Shown piece by piece: positions 8,595 to 17,916 of a stretch of 64,000 nt of DNA. A model generated the notes under the pieces. That model saw only the letters and a list, made by a program, of their open reading frames with translations. It searched no databases and was not told where the DNA came from. Position numbers and translations under genes: made by a program. The stretch comes from Streptomyces bottropensis ATCC 25435 (GTDB lineage Bacteria; Actinomycetota; Actinomycetes; Streptomycetales; Streptomycetaceae), in contig NZ_KB911581.1 of the NCBI RefSeq assembly GCF_000383595.1, positions 248,001-312,000 on the forward strand. The letters run 5' to 3'. Each line of letters opens with the position of its first letter. The first letter of the stretch is position 1.

Positions 8595-9170
8595 CCGATC
8601 ATAGGGAGCGGAGATCGTGTGCATAAGGTGAAGTCGCCTCGAAGATAAGGGAGTTGAGTCTAGAATTCCCGCCCCCGTTCTTCGGTCGTGATATCGGATC
8701 CGCATACGCCGATCGCAAAGCATCACTGTGCGACCCGATTTCGTCACTCTCCGGGCATGGCTCTCCTCTGTCGCCGGCGCAGCACGACCAGGCTCGCTCC
8801 CGAACTCGACGACACCGACCTCGGGAAGGTGCGCAAGCGTCTGGTGGGGAGGGGGAGTTCGGGTGGCCGCAGTCTCGCGGTGGCCATGATCGAGCAACTG
8901 CTCAGCTCGAACGAGCTGCCCCGTGTTTGCCCCGACGGGCCTGCCTGGCAAGGGAGTGACGCGTGTAGGGCCACAGATTGTTCGGGTTCGTACGACGTTC
9001 CGCGGCGTGCCGGGTGTCCGCGATCCGGGGCCGCGCCCGCCGCCGAGGCGCCGATGCCCGGTTGGTGGTCACGAAATAGAGTGAAAAAGGATGCAAACGG
9101 ACATACCAAAGGTAGCGGTGAGAGCCTCGGTGAGTGAGGGTGGGCTCGGGCGAGAGTGAGATGAGCGGCC
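8595..9170. other. 576-bp intergenic region, mostly without features
   Basis: The left part (8640-8756) is relatively A/T-rich and probably holds the promoters for the divergent flanking genes. The only protein-like stretch is the short fragment at 8757-8950 described separately. From about 8950 to 9140 I see no gene, repeat or hairpin. Confidence 0.4.
8757..8950 (+). pseudogene. Possible remnant of a small hypothetical protein gene
   Basis: From ATG 8757 the frame shows high GC at third positions and reads like a soluble helical protein (TTRLAPELDDTDLGKVRKRL, then SLAVAMIEQLLSSNEL). After about 60 codons the coding signature is lost, although the frame stays open to 9137 with an implausible Cys/Arg-rich sequence. 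I read this as the 5' end of a gene that has lost its 3' part, or a small gene whose end has drifted. No family recognised. Confidence 0.25.
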
Positions 9171-11687
9171 ATGGATCGGCATGTCGTCGGCGGACCGGGA
9201 GCGGCCCCGGGCCCGGACACGGTGGGTGAGGTACCCACCGCGCGAGCCACCGTCGACGAACAGGGCACCGTGACCGGCTGGAGCGCCGGCGCCGAGCGGC
9301 TGCTCGGGTACACGCCGGCGCAGATCCTGGGCCGGCGGGCCGTCGCCCTGCTCGCCGAGGAGCCCGCGCCGAGCACCCTCCCGCCCTTCTCCGGCATGTC
9401 GAGATGGCACGGCACGCTCGTCCTGCGTCACCGGGACGGCTGCCGCGTGGAGGTCAGGGTCCTGGCGCACCACCGCACGTCGTACTGCGGGACCCGCGAC
9501 TGGTTCCTGGTCTCCGCCCTCACGGGCACCCGGCCCCGCCCCGGTGACGACCCGCTCGCGCTCCGCGGGTTCCTCGACTCCCCGTGCTGCTCGACCTCCG
9601 TGCACGACACGGACCTGCGCTTCCGCCGGTCCAACCTGGCCTCGGAAGGTGCCCTCGGGCTGGGCGACGACCACCTGCGCGGGCTGCGGATGACGGAGGC
9701 GGTGGACGACCCCGCCGTCGGGGAGGTCGAGCGGCTGATGCGGCGGGCCCTGGAGACCGGCGAGCCGCAGTACCTGGAGAACCACGCGCGCGCCCCCAAC
9801 GAGAGCCGCGAGCACGCCTGGTCGGTCCACTGCTACCGGCTGGAGGACGACGACGGCCGGGTCCTCGGCGTGGCCACCACCGGGCACGACACGACGGAGC
9901 AGTACTGGGCCCGCACCCGCCTCCAGCTGATCGCCGAGGCCGGCCGGCGCATCGGCAGCACCCTGGACGTGACGCGGACGGCACAGGAGCTGGCGGACGT
10001 CGCGGTCCCGGACCTCGCCGACTTCGTCAGCGTCGACCTGCTGGCGTCCTTCGACGACCTGCACGAACCGCCCGCGCAGGCCCCGGCGGCGGGCCGTGCG
10101 CTCGCGCTGCGGCGCATCGCCCACCAGTCCGTGTTGCCCGGGAGCCCGGAGGCGGTCGTCGCGCCGGGCGAGGTCGACGAGTACCCGGACAACTCGCCGC
10201 CGGTGGAGAGTCTGCGCTCGGGAAGCGCGGTGCTGTACCGGGTGACCGAGCCCGCGATCGCCGACTGGGTGGCCGAGGACCCGGTGCGGACGTCCCGTAT
10301 CCGCGATTTCGGGTTCCACTCGGCGATGACCGTGCCCCTGTCGGCCCGCGGCACCACCCTGGGCGTCGTCGTCTTCGCCCGTCACCGGCACCCCGACTCC
10401 TTCCAGGACGACGACCTCGTCCTGGCCGAGGAACTGGCGGCCCGCGCGGCGGTCAGCATCGACAACGCCCTGCGCTACACCCGCGAGCGCGGAACGGCCG
10501 TCACGCTGCAGCGCAGCCTGCTGCCCCGGAGCCTGCCCGAGCAGGACGCGGTCGAGGTCGCCTCGCGCTATCTGCCGGCCGGCGCCCGCGCCGGGGTGGG
10601 CGGCGACTGGTTCGACGTGATCCCGCTGTCGGGGGCCAGGGTGGCGCTGGTCGTCGGCGACGTCGTGGGCCACGGCATCCACGCCTCGGCGACCATGGGC
10701 CGGCTGCGCACCGCCGTCCGCACCCTCGCCGACATCGACCTGCCCCCCGACGAACTGCTCACGCACCTCGACGACCTCGTGGCCCGGCTGGCCACCGAGG
10801 CGGAGGCCGGCGAGGAACTGGCCGCCGAGGAAGGGGAGGCGGCAGGGGACGTGACCGCGGGCGTCGTCGGGGCGACGTGCCTGTACGCCGTGTACGACCC
10901 CGTCTCGCGCCGGTGCACGCTCGCCCGGGCGGGGCATCCGCTGCCGGTCGTGGTGCGCCCGGACGGCGCCGCCGAACTGCTCGACATTCCGGCGGGGCCC
11001 CCGCTGGGCCTGGGCGGACTGCCCTTCGAGTCGCTGGAGACGGAACTGCCGGAGGGCGGCCTGCTCGCCCTCTACACCGACGGGCTGATCCGGTCCCGCC
11101 GAGGTGACGACGACGGCGACGGTTCCGGCAGCGGTGCCGGCTCCGACAGCGCGGAGCGAGGCGACATCGACGACGGCGTCACCCGCCTGCGTCAGGCCCT
11201 CGCCGCCCCCGACGCCTCCCTGGACGCCCTGTGCGACCGGGTCCTGGACACCGTGCTGCCGCGACGGCCGACCGACGACGTGGCCCTGCTGCTCGCCCGG
11301 CCCCGCGCACTCGACCCCGAACGGGTCGCCACCTGGGAGGTGTCCCCGAACCCGTCCGCCGTCGCGGACGCCCGCAAGAACGCCCTGTGCCAACTGGAGA
11401 GGTGGGGACTCAACGACGCGGCCTTCGTCACCGAGCTGGTCGTCAGCGAACTGGTCACCAACGCCATCCGGCACGCCCAGCCGCCCGTGCGGCTGCGCCT
11501 GATCCACGACCGGAGCCTCATCTGCGAGGTCTCGGACGCCAGCAGCACGGCCCCCCACATGCGCCGCGCCCGCAGCTACGACGAAGGGGGCCGAGGCCTG
11601 CTCCTGGTCGCCCAGCTGACCCGGCGCTGGGGCACCCGCCCCACCCCCACGGGCAAGACGATCTGGACGGAACAGGCCCTCGATTGA
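9171..11687 (+). CDS. PAS-GAF-PP2C (SpoIIE/RsbU) phosphatase with C-terminal HATPase
   Basis: Cytoplasmic sensor phosphatase of 838 aa. Order: PAS (about 20-75), second PAS-like domain (about 125-245), GAF (about 255-435), SpoIIE-type PP2C phosphatase (about 440-690; landmarks LQRSLLPRSLPE, GGDWFDV, GDVVGHG, YTDGL), and an RsbW-like HATPase_c_2 (about 700-838; ELVTNAIRHA, DEGGRGLLLV). Such proteins dephosphorylate anti-sigma-factor antagonists, with the fused kinase-like domain providing the opposing activity. There is an Asp/Ser/Gly-rich insertion near residue 650. No STAS antagonist or sigma gene is adjacent, so the target is unknown. This is one of the large family of such proteins in Streptomyces. 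Confidence 0.9.
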   Translation: MDRHVVGGPGAAPGPDTVGEVPTARATVDEQGTVTGWSAGAERLLGYTPAQILGRRAVALLAEEPAPSTLPPFSGMSRWHGTLVLRHRDGCRVEVRVLAHHRTSYCGTRDWFLVSALTGTRPRPGDDPLALRGFLDSPCCSTSVHDTDLRFRRSNLASEGALGLGDDHLRGLRMTEAVDDPAVGEVERLMRRALETGEPQYLENHARAPNESREHAWSVHCYRLEDDDGRVLGVATTGHDTTEQYWARTRLQLIAEAGRRIGSTLDVTRTAQELADVAVPDLADFVSVDLLASFDDLHEPPAQAPAAGRALALRRIAHQSVLPGSPEAVVAPGEVDEYPDNSPPVESLRSGSAVLYRVTEPAIADWVAEDPVRTSRIRDFGFHSAMTVPLSARGTTLGVVVFARHRHPDSFQDDDLVLAEELAARAAVSIDNALRYTRERGTAVTLQRSLLPRSLPEQDAVEVASRYLPAGARAGVGGDWFDVIPLSGARVALVVGDVVGHGIHASATMGRLRTAVRTLADIDLPPDELLTHLDDLVARLATEAEAGEELAAEEGEAAGDVTAGVVGATCLYAVYDPVSRRCTLARAGHPLPVVVRPDGAAELLDIPAGPPLGLGGLPFESLETELPEGGLLALYTDGLIRSRRGDDDGDGSGSGAGSDSAERGDIDDGVTRLRQALAAPDASLDALCDRVLDTVLPRRPTDDVALLLARPRALDPERVATWEVSPNPSAVADARKNALCQLERWGLNDAAFVTELVVSELVTNAIRHAQPPVRLRLIHDRSLICEVSDASSTAPHMRRARSYDEGGRGLLLVAQLTRRWGTRPTPTGKTIWTEQALD

Positions 11688-11709
11688 CCGGACGACGCCT
11701 GAGAAAGGG

Positions 11710-12396
11710 CTACGGCCTGCCCTGCTTGGGTCCGTTCAGGGCCTCGGCGGCGTGCCGGGGGCCGTGTCCGGATGAGAACTGGCCGACGAGTTCACGGAAA
11801 CAGACGAGGGCGGTGATCGGCGGGATCCCGACGATCACCATGGCCAGCACGGAACTCGTCGTCTGGCCGATGCACAGCGCCACCGCCGTGCCGGAGCAGA
11901 TGAGCATCACGGCCCAGGACTTCCGGGCGGTCCGCTGCTGCACGGACGCCCGCAGGATGGACAGACCCGCCAGGAGCCACGGCCCGTACACGGTCAGGGG
12001 CCACCATCGCGCCAGATGCTCCGCCACGACCAGCAGGGCGATGCCGCGAAGCTGACCGTACGAATAGGAGACGGACCAATAAAGCATTGTCAGTGCGCAC
12101 ACGGCGATTGTCGTAATTAAGAAAAAGACAGGGACGATCCTAGGGTTTTTCGAAAGCATGTGGGTGCCCGGGCGTGGCCGCCGCCTGCTGACCGGGCGGC
12201 GCGGGAGGTCGCGGACGTCCGGCAGGGGAGGGATGGGGACCTCCACGGCGTGTGCCACGTAAGGCATGTGGATCAGCTCGTCGTTCGGGTCCCACACGCC
12301 GGACGACGCCCTCGGACCGGGGAGCCAGATGGGCTGCGTCTCGAACGGCTGAGCCCCGTCGAAATGATGATCCACCGGGTCGTAATCGGTTCTCAT
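11710..12396 (-). CDS. DUF2637 membrane protein
   Basis: 228-aa protein with a soluble N-terminal half (about 1-90, Pro/Arg-rich, ending PRPGTHMLSK) and four TM helices. The first two TM segments carry SYGQLRGIALLVVAEHLARW followed by PLTVYGPWLLAGLSIL, the signature of the DUF2637 family, known in actinobacteria from chromosomal loci and from Spd-type spread genes of conjugative elements. No other transfer genes occur nearby, so I read it as a chromosomal orphan. The start at 12396 is the first plausible ATG; its ribosome-binding site is weak, so a slightly different start is possible. Convergent with the phosphatase gene. Confidence 0.65.
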   Translation of the reverse strand: MRTDYDPVDHHFDGAQPFETQPIWLPGPRASSGVWDPNDELIHMPYVAHAVEVPIPPLPDVRDLPRRPVSRRRPRPGTHMLSKNPRIVPVFFLITTIAVCALTMLYWSVSYSYGQLRGIALLVVAEHLARWWPLTVYGPWLLAGLSILRASVQQRTARKSWAVMLICSGTAVALCIGQTTSSVLAMVIVGIPPITALVCFRELVGQFSSGHGPRHAAEALNGPKQGRP

Positions 12397-12679
12397 TTTG
12401 TATCCAGTCCATTCGGGATCCGCTTTTCCGACCGGTACGCGAGGAGTCGATACCTGATTTTGAGCATTCGGGAGAATAGCGACCGGCGGCGATTTTCGCG
12501 AGTTTCGAATCGCGGTGGGCGGCCGGTGGACGGCCGATGGATGGCCGATGAAATGGTGCGGGCGCGGCCGGCTCCGAACGAGTGGACTCGCCTCGACGCG
12601 TCCTGGACGGCGCTCGTTGCCCGGGGCCCGGATGGTGACGTTGCCCCTCTGGTCCCCGCTCCGGAAGAGGCCCCCCGAC

Positions 12680-13999
12680 ATGCGAAGTACCCCCTCCCGC
12701 CGACTGCTCGCCGCCGCCGTGCTGGTGGCGTCCGTGCTGGTCCCGATGGCGGTGACGCCGGCCGCGACCGTCCACGCCGCGGCCACCGGCCGCCACGACA
12801 CCAGCGGACGCCACGACACCAGCGGACGCCTCGACAACGACGACCGCCACGACAGCCGCGACCACGGTGAGCGCGACCGCCACGACAGCCGCGACCACGG
12901 TGAGCGCGACCGCCACGACAAGGGCGACTGCCCGTCGGGCGGTCTCGGTCGCTCGCTGACCGCCCGGCTGGACCGGGCCGTCGCGGACGTCCGCCGTGAG
13001 GCCGGCATCCCCGGCGTCGTCGTCGGGCTGTGGATGCCGGGGCAGGGGTGTTACGTCCGCGCGACCGGCGTCGCCGACACCGCCACCGGCAGGCCGATGA
13101 CCGCCGACCAGTACGTGCGGATCGGCAGTGAGACCAAGACCTTCACGGTCACCGCCCTGCTCGAACTCGTCGACGACCGCCGGATCCGGCTCGACAGCCC
13201 CATCTCCCGCTATGTGCGCGGTGTGCCGAACGGCGACAGGATCACGCTGCGCCATCTCGCGGAGATGCGCAGCGGACTGTTCCCGTACAGCGCCGACCCG
13301 GACTTCGTGCGGGCTCTGCTGAGCGACCCGAGCCGCTCGTTCACCCCGCGCGAGTTGCTCGCGTACGGCTTCCGGCACCAGAACACCTTTGCGCCGGGTG
13401 AGCAGTTCCAGTACTCCAACACCAACCTCATCCTGCTCGGTCTGGTGATCGAGAAGGTCGGCGGGCGGCCGCTGGCCGAGTTCATCCACGAGCGGGTGCT
13501 GCGCCCGGCCCGGCTGCGGCACACGCTGTTCCCCGAGGGCCGCGAGTTCCCCGAGCCGCACGCGCGCGGCTACACCGACCAGACGCTGAGCGGTGAGGTC
13601 GAGGACGCCACGGACCGGAACCCCAGCTGGGCCTGGGCGGCCGGGGCGATGATCTCGGACCTGCACGACCTGCGTCGCTGGGCCCGGATCGTCGCCACCG
13701 GGACGCTGCTCAGCCCGCAGACCCAGCGGGAGCGGCTCAGGATGCTGCCGACCGGCTTCCCCGGCACCAGCTACGGCCTCGGCATCTTCGAGACCGGCGG
13801 CTGGATCGGGCACAACGGCTCCATCCCGGGCTACCAGACCGTCACCGTCCACCTGCCGACGCGCAAGGCCACCCTGGTGCTGCTGCTGAACACCGACATC
13901 ACCCACGACGGACAGGAGCCGTCCTCACTGCTGGCCCGCGCGGTCACGGAGATCGTCACCCCGGACAACGTCTACGACCGCCCCGCGCCCCCGCGCTGA
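12680..13999 (+). CDS. Secreted serine hydrolase, beta-lactamase/DD-peptidase S12 family
   Basis: Exported 439-aa enzyme. Signal peptide (about 1-34, ...VHAAA), then a repetitive His/Asp/Arg-rich linker (about 36-85) encoded by near-perfect DNA repeats, then the S12 domain with SETK (Ser150-Lys153), YSN (Tyr245) and HNG (378-380). These are the three active-site motifs of class C beta-lactamase-like esterases and DD-carboxypeptidases. The start is set by GGAAGAGG upstream of the ATG at 12680. Likely acts on D-Ala-D-Ala or related amides in the wall, but the family also contains esterases. Single gene, divergent from DUF2637. Confidence 0.85.
   Translation: MRSTPSRRLLAAAVLVASVLVPMAVTPAATVHAAATGRHDTSGRHDTSGRLDNDDRHDSRDHGERDRHDSRDHGERDRHDKGDCPSGGLGRSLTARLDRAVADVRREAGIPGVVVGLWMPGQGCYVRATGVADTATGRPMTADQYVRIGSETKTFTVTALLELVDDRRIRLDSPISRYVRGVPNGDRITLRHLAEMRSGLFPYSADPDFVRALLSDPSRSFTPRELLAYGFRHQNTFAPGEQFQYSNTNLILLGLVIEKVGGRPLAEFIHERVLRPARLRHTLFPEGREFPEPHARGYTDQTLSGEVEDATDRNPSWAWAAGAMISDLHDLRRWARIVATGTLLSPQTQRERLRMLPTGFPGTSYGLGIFETGGWIGHNGSIPGYQTVTVHLPTRKATLVLLLNTDITHDGQEPSSLLARAVTEIVTPDNVYDRPAPPR
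12841..12918 (+). repeat. 33-bp in-frame tandem repeat in the hydrolase linker
   Basis: Two consecutive near-identical 33-bp units (12841-12873 and 12874-12906) and the start of a third, encoding DRHDSRDHGER. Preceded by two copies of a shorter RHDTSG unit. The repeat expands the linker between signal peptide and catalytic domain and is likely length-variable between strains. Confidence 0.7.
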
Positions 14000-14071
14000 C
14001 CCGCTTGCGGTGGATGTGGCAAATGCAGCATTTGTGCGCATGGGTGGGAATCGGCCGGATACCCGCCCGTC

Positions 14072-15109
14072 ATGATGCGGACGTTGAGACGACACGATCG
14101 ACATGACAACCGGCCTGACGTCGAACAGGGCGTCGGGCCGGACGAGCAGGTGGAGCGGCGGGCCCCCGACAGCCCCACGGACCTGTCCGGCCGCTCCTGG
14201 CGGTCGGTGCTGAAAGGCACGCTGAAGGAGTTCAAGAAGGACGAGCTGACCGACCGGGCGGCGGCCCTGACCTACTACGGCATCCTGGCCCTGTTCCCGG
14301 CGCTGCTGGCTCTCGTGTCCCTGCTGGGGATCGCCGGGGAGTCGGCGACGCGGCAGGTGCTGGACAACATCCAGAAGCTGGCCCCCGGCGCCGCCCGGGA
14401 CGTGCTGACCAACGCCGTCCAGCAGATGCAGAGCAATGCCGGACTCGGCTCGATCATGGCGATCGTCGGTCTGGTGCTCGCGGTGTGGTCGGCCTCCGGC
14501 TATGTCGCGGCGTTCATCAGGAGCGCGAACGCGGTGTACGACGTCCCCGAGGGGCGCCCGGTGTGGAAGGTGCTGCCGGTCCGGGTCGGTGTGACGGTCG
14601 TGCTGATGGTCATGGCCGTGATCAGCGCGCTGATCGTGGTGTTCACCGGTGGCCTCGCGCGCGAGGTGGGCACCGCGCTCGGGGTCGGCGACACGGCGCT
14701 CACCGTGTGGTCGATCGCGAAGTGGCCGGTGCTGATCCTGCTGGTCACGATCATGATCGCGGTCCTCTACTGGGCCACCCCGAACGCCAAGATCCGCGGC
14801 TTCCGCTGGATCACCCCGGGCAGTTTCCTCGCCCTGCTGATCTGGATGGCGGCCTCCGCCGGGTTCGCCTTCTACGTGGCGAACTTCGGGTCCTACAACA
14901 AGACGTACGGCGCCCTCGCGGGTGTGATCATCTTCCTGGTCTGGCTGTGGATCACCAACCTGGCGATCCTGCTGGGCCTGGAGTTCGACGCGGAGCTGGC
15001 CCGGCGGCGGGCCGTCGAGGGCGGTCATCCCCCGCACGAGGAGCCGTACGTCCAGCCGCGTGACACGCGGAAGTGGGACGAGGACGACCGGCGCCGCCTC
15101 GGATCCTGA
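14072..15109 (+). CDS. YihY/BrkB-family inner-membrane protein
   Basis: 345-aa protein with six predicted TM helices and the hallmarks of the YihY/virulence factor BrkB family: LTYYGILALFPALLAL in TM1, GYVAAFIRSANAVYDVPEGRP in the conserved loop, and WITPGSFLALLIW and YGALAGVIIFLVWLWITNLAILLGLEF near the end. Both termini are charged and cytoplasmic. Molecular function of the family is unsettled; early RNase BN naming is obsolete. The DUF4235 gene begins 10 nt after its stop, so the two are probably cotranscribed. The ribosome-binding site is weak, so the start is approximate. Confidence 0.88.
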   Translation: MMRTLRRHDRHDNRPDVEQGVGPDEQVERRAPDSPTDLSGRSWRSVLKGTLKEFKKDELTDRAAALTYYGILALFPALLALVSLLGIAGESATRQVLDNIQKLAPGAARDVLTNAVQQMQSNAGLGSIMAIVGLVLAVWSASGYVAAFIRSANAVYDVPEGRPVWKVLPVRVGVTVVLMVMAVISALIVVFTGGLAREVGTALGVGDTALTVWSIAKWPVLILLVTIMIAVLYWATPNAKIRGFRWITPGSFLALLIWMAASAGFAFYVANFGSYNKTYGALAGVIIFLVWLWITNLAILLGLEFDAELARRRAVEGGHPPHEEPYVQPRDTRKWDEDDRRRLGS

Positions 15110-15119
15110 GGAGTCGGTG

Positions 15120-15386
15120 ATGAAGGTTTCCAAGGTTGCCTACAAGCCCGTCGGTCTCGCGCTGGGCGCCGTCAGCGGTGCCCTGGCCGGCGGGGTGTTC
15201 AAGCAGGTGTGGAAGAAGCTCGGGCACGACGAGGACGCCCCCGACGCCACCGACGAGGGCCGCGCCTGGCGCGAGGTCGTGTCGGCGGCCGTCCTGCAGG
15301 GCGCGATCTTCGCCGGCGTCAAGGCCGTGGTGGACCGCGGCGGCGCGGTCGCGACCCGGCGGCTGACCGGCACCTGGCCCGGCTGA
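15120..15386 (+). CDS. DUF4235 membrane-associated protein
   Basis: 88-aa protein with an amphipathic or membrane-inserting N-terminal glycine-rich helix (LALGAVSGALAGGVFKQVW) and a second hydrophobic helix (VVSAAVLQGAIFAGVKAVVDR). These two segments around an acidic middle match DUF4235, common in actinobacteria beside membrane genes. Start ATG 15120 has GAGG upstream, within the tail of the BrkB gene. Function unknown; pairing with BrkB suggests an accessory role at the membrane. Confidence 0.8.
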   Translation: MKVSKVAYKPVGLALGAVSGALAGGVFKQVWKKLGHDEDAPDATDEGRAWREVVSAAVLQGAIFAGVKAVVDRGGAVATRRLTGTWPG

Positions 15387-15425
15387 CCGGCACTTGACCG
15401 GGCTGACCGGCACTTGAGCGGCTGA
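15361..15425 (+). repeat. 20-bp degenerate tandem repeat at the end of the DUF4235 gene
   Basis: Slightly more than three copies of GGCTGACCGGCACYTGRCCS. The first copy encodes the last residues of DUF4235 including its TGA, and the later copies are non-coding. Likely slippage expansion of the gene's 3' end. Confidence 0.6.
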
Positions 15426-15662
15426 CGGCCGTCCGCCATCGGCGGGGTCGGCGCTCGGGTGGTCGGCGCTCGGGCGGCCGTCGTGCGGCGATGGTGCCGT
15501 TGGGTCGTGCGGGCCTCGGTGGTACGGGTACGGACCGCCGGCATCGCCCCCACCGGCGGTCTGCGGTCTGCGGTGGGCGGTCGGCGGCCGGGGCGGCGGG
15601 GGACACGCCGTCGGATGGACTATCGGGCCTTTCGCGGCCAAGCTGGTCATATCTTGCGGAAT

Positions 15663-16727
15663 ATGACGAAATGGCATATTGCCTTTGTGGCGAGCATCGT
15701 GGCGGTCATCGGGGCGGGGCTCGGGGCCGCCCCGTCGGCCGTCGCCGACCAGCACCGGACCCATGTGGTCTTCCCCGGCGAGTCGATCCAGGAGGCGGTG
15801 GACGCCGCCGCGGCGGGTGACACCGTCCTCGTGGCCTCCGGCACGTACCGCGAGAGCGTCAGGGTGAGCACCCACGGGATCACCCTGCGCGGCATGGGCC
15901 GCGGCACCGTCGTCGTCCCGGCCGCGGCGAAGGCCGCCGGCGGCTGCGCCGACGGCAACGGCATCTGTGTGATCGGGACCAAGGACCGCAAGGTCGAGGA
16001 CGTGACCCTCGCCGCCCTGACCGTGACCGGCTTCACCGGGTCCGGGGTGTTCGCCCAGGACACCGACGGGCTGACCGTGCGGCACGTGACCGCCGAGAAG
16101 AACGGCGTGTGGGGCATCGCCCAGGAGCGTTCGGTACGCGGGGTGTTCCGGAAGAACACCGCCCGGGACAACGGCGACGCGGGCCTGTTCCTCGCGAACA
16201 CCGTCAAGGCCGAGCAGGGCGCCACGGACAGCGGCGCGACCCTCGTCGCGCACAACCGGCTGGAGGGCAACCGGATCGGCCTCACCGTCCGGCGCCTGCG
16301 CAACCTCACGGTCGCGGACAACCACCTCACCGGCAACTGCGTGGGCGTCTTCGTCGTGGGCGACGAGAACATGCCGAGGGCCGGCGCGCTCACCGTGCGC
16401 GACAACCTCATCGAGCGGAACAACAAGTCCTGCCCGAAGACCGCGCGGCTGGACGCGCTGCAGGGCACCGGCATCGTGCTGACCGGCGCCGAGGACACCC
16501 TGGTGACCCGCAACCGCGTCACGGAGAACGTCGGCGCCTCCCCGCTGTCGGGCGGCATCGTCGTCTGGAAGAGCTTCGTGGGCACCACCAGCGAGCGGAA
16601 CCGGATCACCGACAACGTGCTGGAGGGCAACTCCCCGGCGGACATCGTCAACACCGACACCGCCGGCAAGGGCAACACCTTCACGGGCAACACCTGCGGG
16701 GCGTCCCGGCCCGCGGGACTGTGCTGA
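15663..16727 (+). CDS. Secreted right-handed parallel beta-helix protein
   Basis: 354-aa exported protein. Signal peptide of about 30 residues (FVASIVAVIGAGLGAAPSAVA), then GESIQEAVDAAAAGDTVLVA, the entry segment of NosD/CASH-type beta-helices, then repeated N-x-(L/I) rungs (LTVRHVTAEKNGVWGI, LVAHNRLEGNRIGLTV, LTVADNHLTGNCVGVFV). The rungs end at a Cys-containing C-cap. No catalytic signature of a known lyase or hydrolase family is evident, so it may be a carbohydrate-binding or surface protein. I prefer the ATG at 15663 because it gives a clean signal peptide; an in-frame ATG at 15615 is possible. Monocistronic. Confidence 0.75.
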   Translation: MTKWHIAFVASIVAVIGAGLGAAPSAVADQHRTHVVFPGESIQEAVDAAAAGDTVLVASGTYRESVRVSTHGITLRGMGRGTVVVPAAAKAAGGCADGNGICVIGTKDRKVEDVTLAALTVTGFTGSGVFAQDTDGLTVRHVTAEKNGVWGIAQERSVRGVFRKNTARDNGDAGLFLANTVKAEQGATDSGATLVAHNRLEGNRIGLTVRRLRNLTVADNHLTGNCVGVFVVGDENMPRAGALTVRDNLIERNNKSCPKTARLDALQGTGIVLTGAEDTLVTRNRVTENVGASPLSGGIVVWKSFVGTTSERNRITDNVLEGNSPADIVNTDTAGKGNTFTGNTCGASRPAGLC

Positions 16728-16769
16728 CCGGCCTCGGTCGCTCATGAACTCGAAGAAGGAGGCCGTCGC

Positions 16770-17861
16770 ATGACGACCGCTCAGACCAGACAGACCACCA
16801 CCACGCCCATCTCACCGGCCAAGGCCCCGCACACCGCGCAGGACGCCCCAGCGCCCCCGCCCCCCATGCGGTTCAGGGAACTGGTGTTCGGCGCCGCCTG
16901 TGCCGCGGCCCTGCGCGCCGCCGCCCGGCTGGGGGTCGCCGACGTCCTCGGCGACACCCCGTCGTCCGCGGAGGACCTCGCGGCCGCGGTGAAGGCCGAA
17001 CCGAAGCCGCTGCGACGGCTGTTGCGGGCCCTGTCCTGCTACGGCGTCTTCACCGAACGGCCGGACGGGACGTTCGCCCACACCGACATGTCCCGGCTGC
17101 TGCGCGAGGACGACCCGCACAGCCTGCGCGCCATCGCCCTGTGGTGCACCGAGCCGTGGACCTGGGACGCCTGGCCGAAACTGGACGAGGCGGTGCGCTC
17201 CGGCCACAACGTCGTCGAGGAGCTGTACGGCAAGGAGTTCTTCGTCTACCTCAACGAGGACGCCCCCGAGTCGGCCGACGTCTTCAACCGCGCCATGACG
17301 ACCTCCAGCGTGCAGTCCGCGCGGGACGTCGCCGAGTTCCTCGACCTGTCGGGGAGTTCGTCCGTCGCCGACATCGGCGGGGGACAGGGGCACGTGGTGG
17401 CGAGCCTGCTGGAGAAGTACCCGGCGCTGCACGGCACCCTGCTCGACCTGCCGCGCGTGGTGGAGAACGCCGATCCCCGGCTGCGACCGGGCGGCGCGCT
17501 CGCGGAGCGGACGCGCGTCGTCCCCGGCGACTGCCGCGAGGCCGTCCCGGTCCGGGCCGACGTCTACGTCATCAAGAACATCCTGGAGTGGGACGACGAC
17601 AGCACGGTCCGGCTGCTGCGCAACGTCATCGGGGCGGGCGGCCCCGGCACACGCGTCGTGGTCATCGAGAACCTCGTCGACGACTCGCCCTCGATGCGGT
17701 TCAGCACCGCCATGGACCTGCTGCTGCTCCTCAACGTCGGCGGGGCCAAGCACACCACCGAGAGCATGTCCCGCAGGCTGACGGACGCGGGGCTGGTGAT
17801 CGACGACGTGCGCCCGGTCAACGCGTATCTGCACGCCTTCGACTGCCACGTGCCCGGATGA
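16770..17861 (+). CDS. SAM-dependent O-methyltransferase (plant-OMT-like, winged-helix dimerisation domain)
   Basis: 363-aa small-molecule O-methyltransferase. An N-terminal winged-helix dimerisation domain (about 35-125) precedes a class I Rossmann domain with the SAM-binding glycine motif (VADIGGGQGHV), an acidic loop (LLDLPRVVENA), and KNILEWDDD where the catalytic His is usually found (KxxxHxW in canonical members). Its absence here deserves notice. AAGGAGG sits 8 nt upstream of ATG. The gene is convergent with the whiE operon over a shared terminator, so a role in methylating the spore pigment is plausible but inferred from position only. Confidence 0.85.
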   Translation: MTTAQTRQTTTTPISPAKAPHTAQDAPAPPPPMRFRELVFGAACAAALRAAARLGVADVLGDTPSSAEDLAAAVKAEPKPLRRLLRALSCYGVFTERPDGTFAHTDMSRLLREDDPHSLRAIALWCTEPWTWDAWPKLDEAVRSGHNVVEELYGKEFFVYLNEDAPESADVFNRAMTTSSVQSARDVAEFLDLSGSSSVADIGGGQGHVVASLLEKYPALHGTLLDLPRVVENADPRLRPGGALAERTRVVPGDCREAVPVRADVYVIKNILEWDDDSTVRLLRNVIGAGGPGTRVVVIENLVDDSPSMRFSTAMDLLLLLNVGGAKHTTESMSRRLTDAGLVIDDVRPVNAYLHAFDCHVPG

Positions 17862-17867
17862 CCGCAC

Positions 17868-17907
17868 GGGCCGCCGGGCACGCGCGTTCGCACGTGCCCG
17901 GCGGCCC
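17868..17907. terminator. Bidirectional terminator between the methyltransferase and the whiE operon
   Basis: 15-bp perfect arms (17868-17882 and 17893-17907) with a 10-nt loop, 6 bp after the methyltransferase stop and 9 bp after the end of the cyclase gene on the other strand. Confidence 0.75.
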
Positions 17908-17916
17908 GACGGGGGT

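Noticed and set aside
9069..11558. 829-codon minus-strand frame opposite the phosphatase
   Set aside because: Low-complexity composition (Gly, Arg, Val, Gln) typical of antisense frames; the plus-strand frame has clear PAS, PP2C and HATPase domains.
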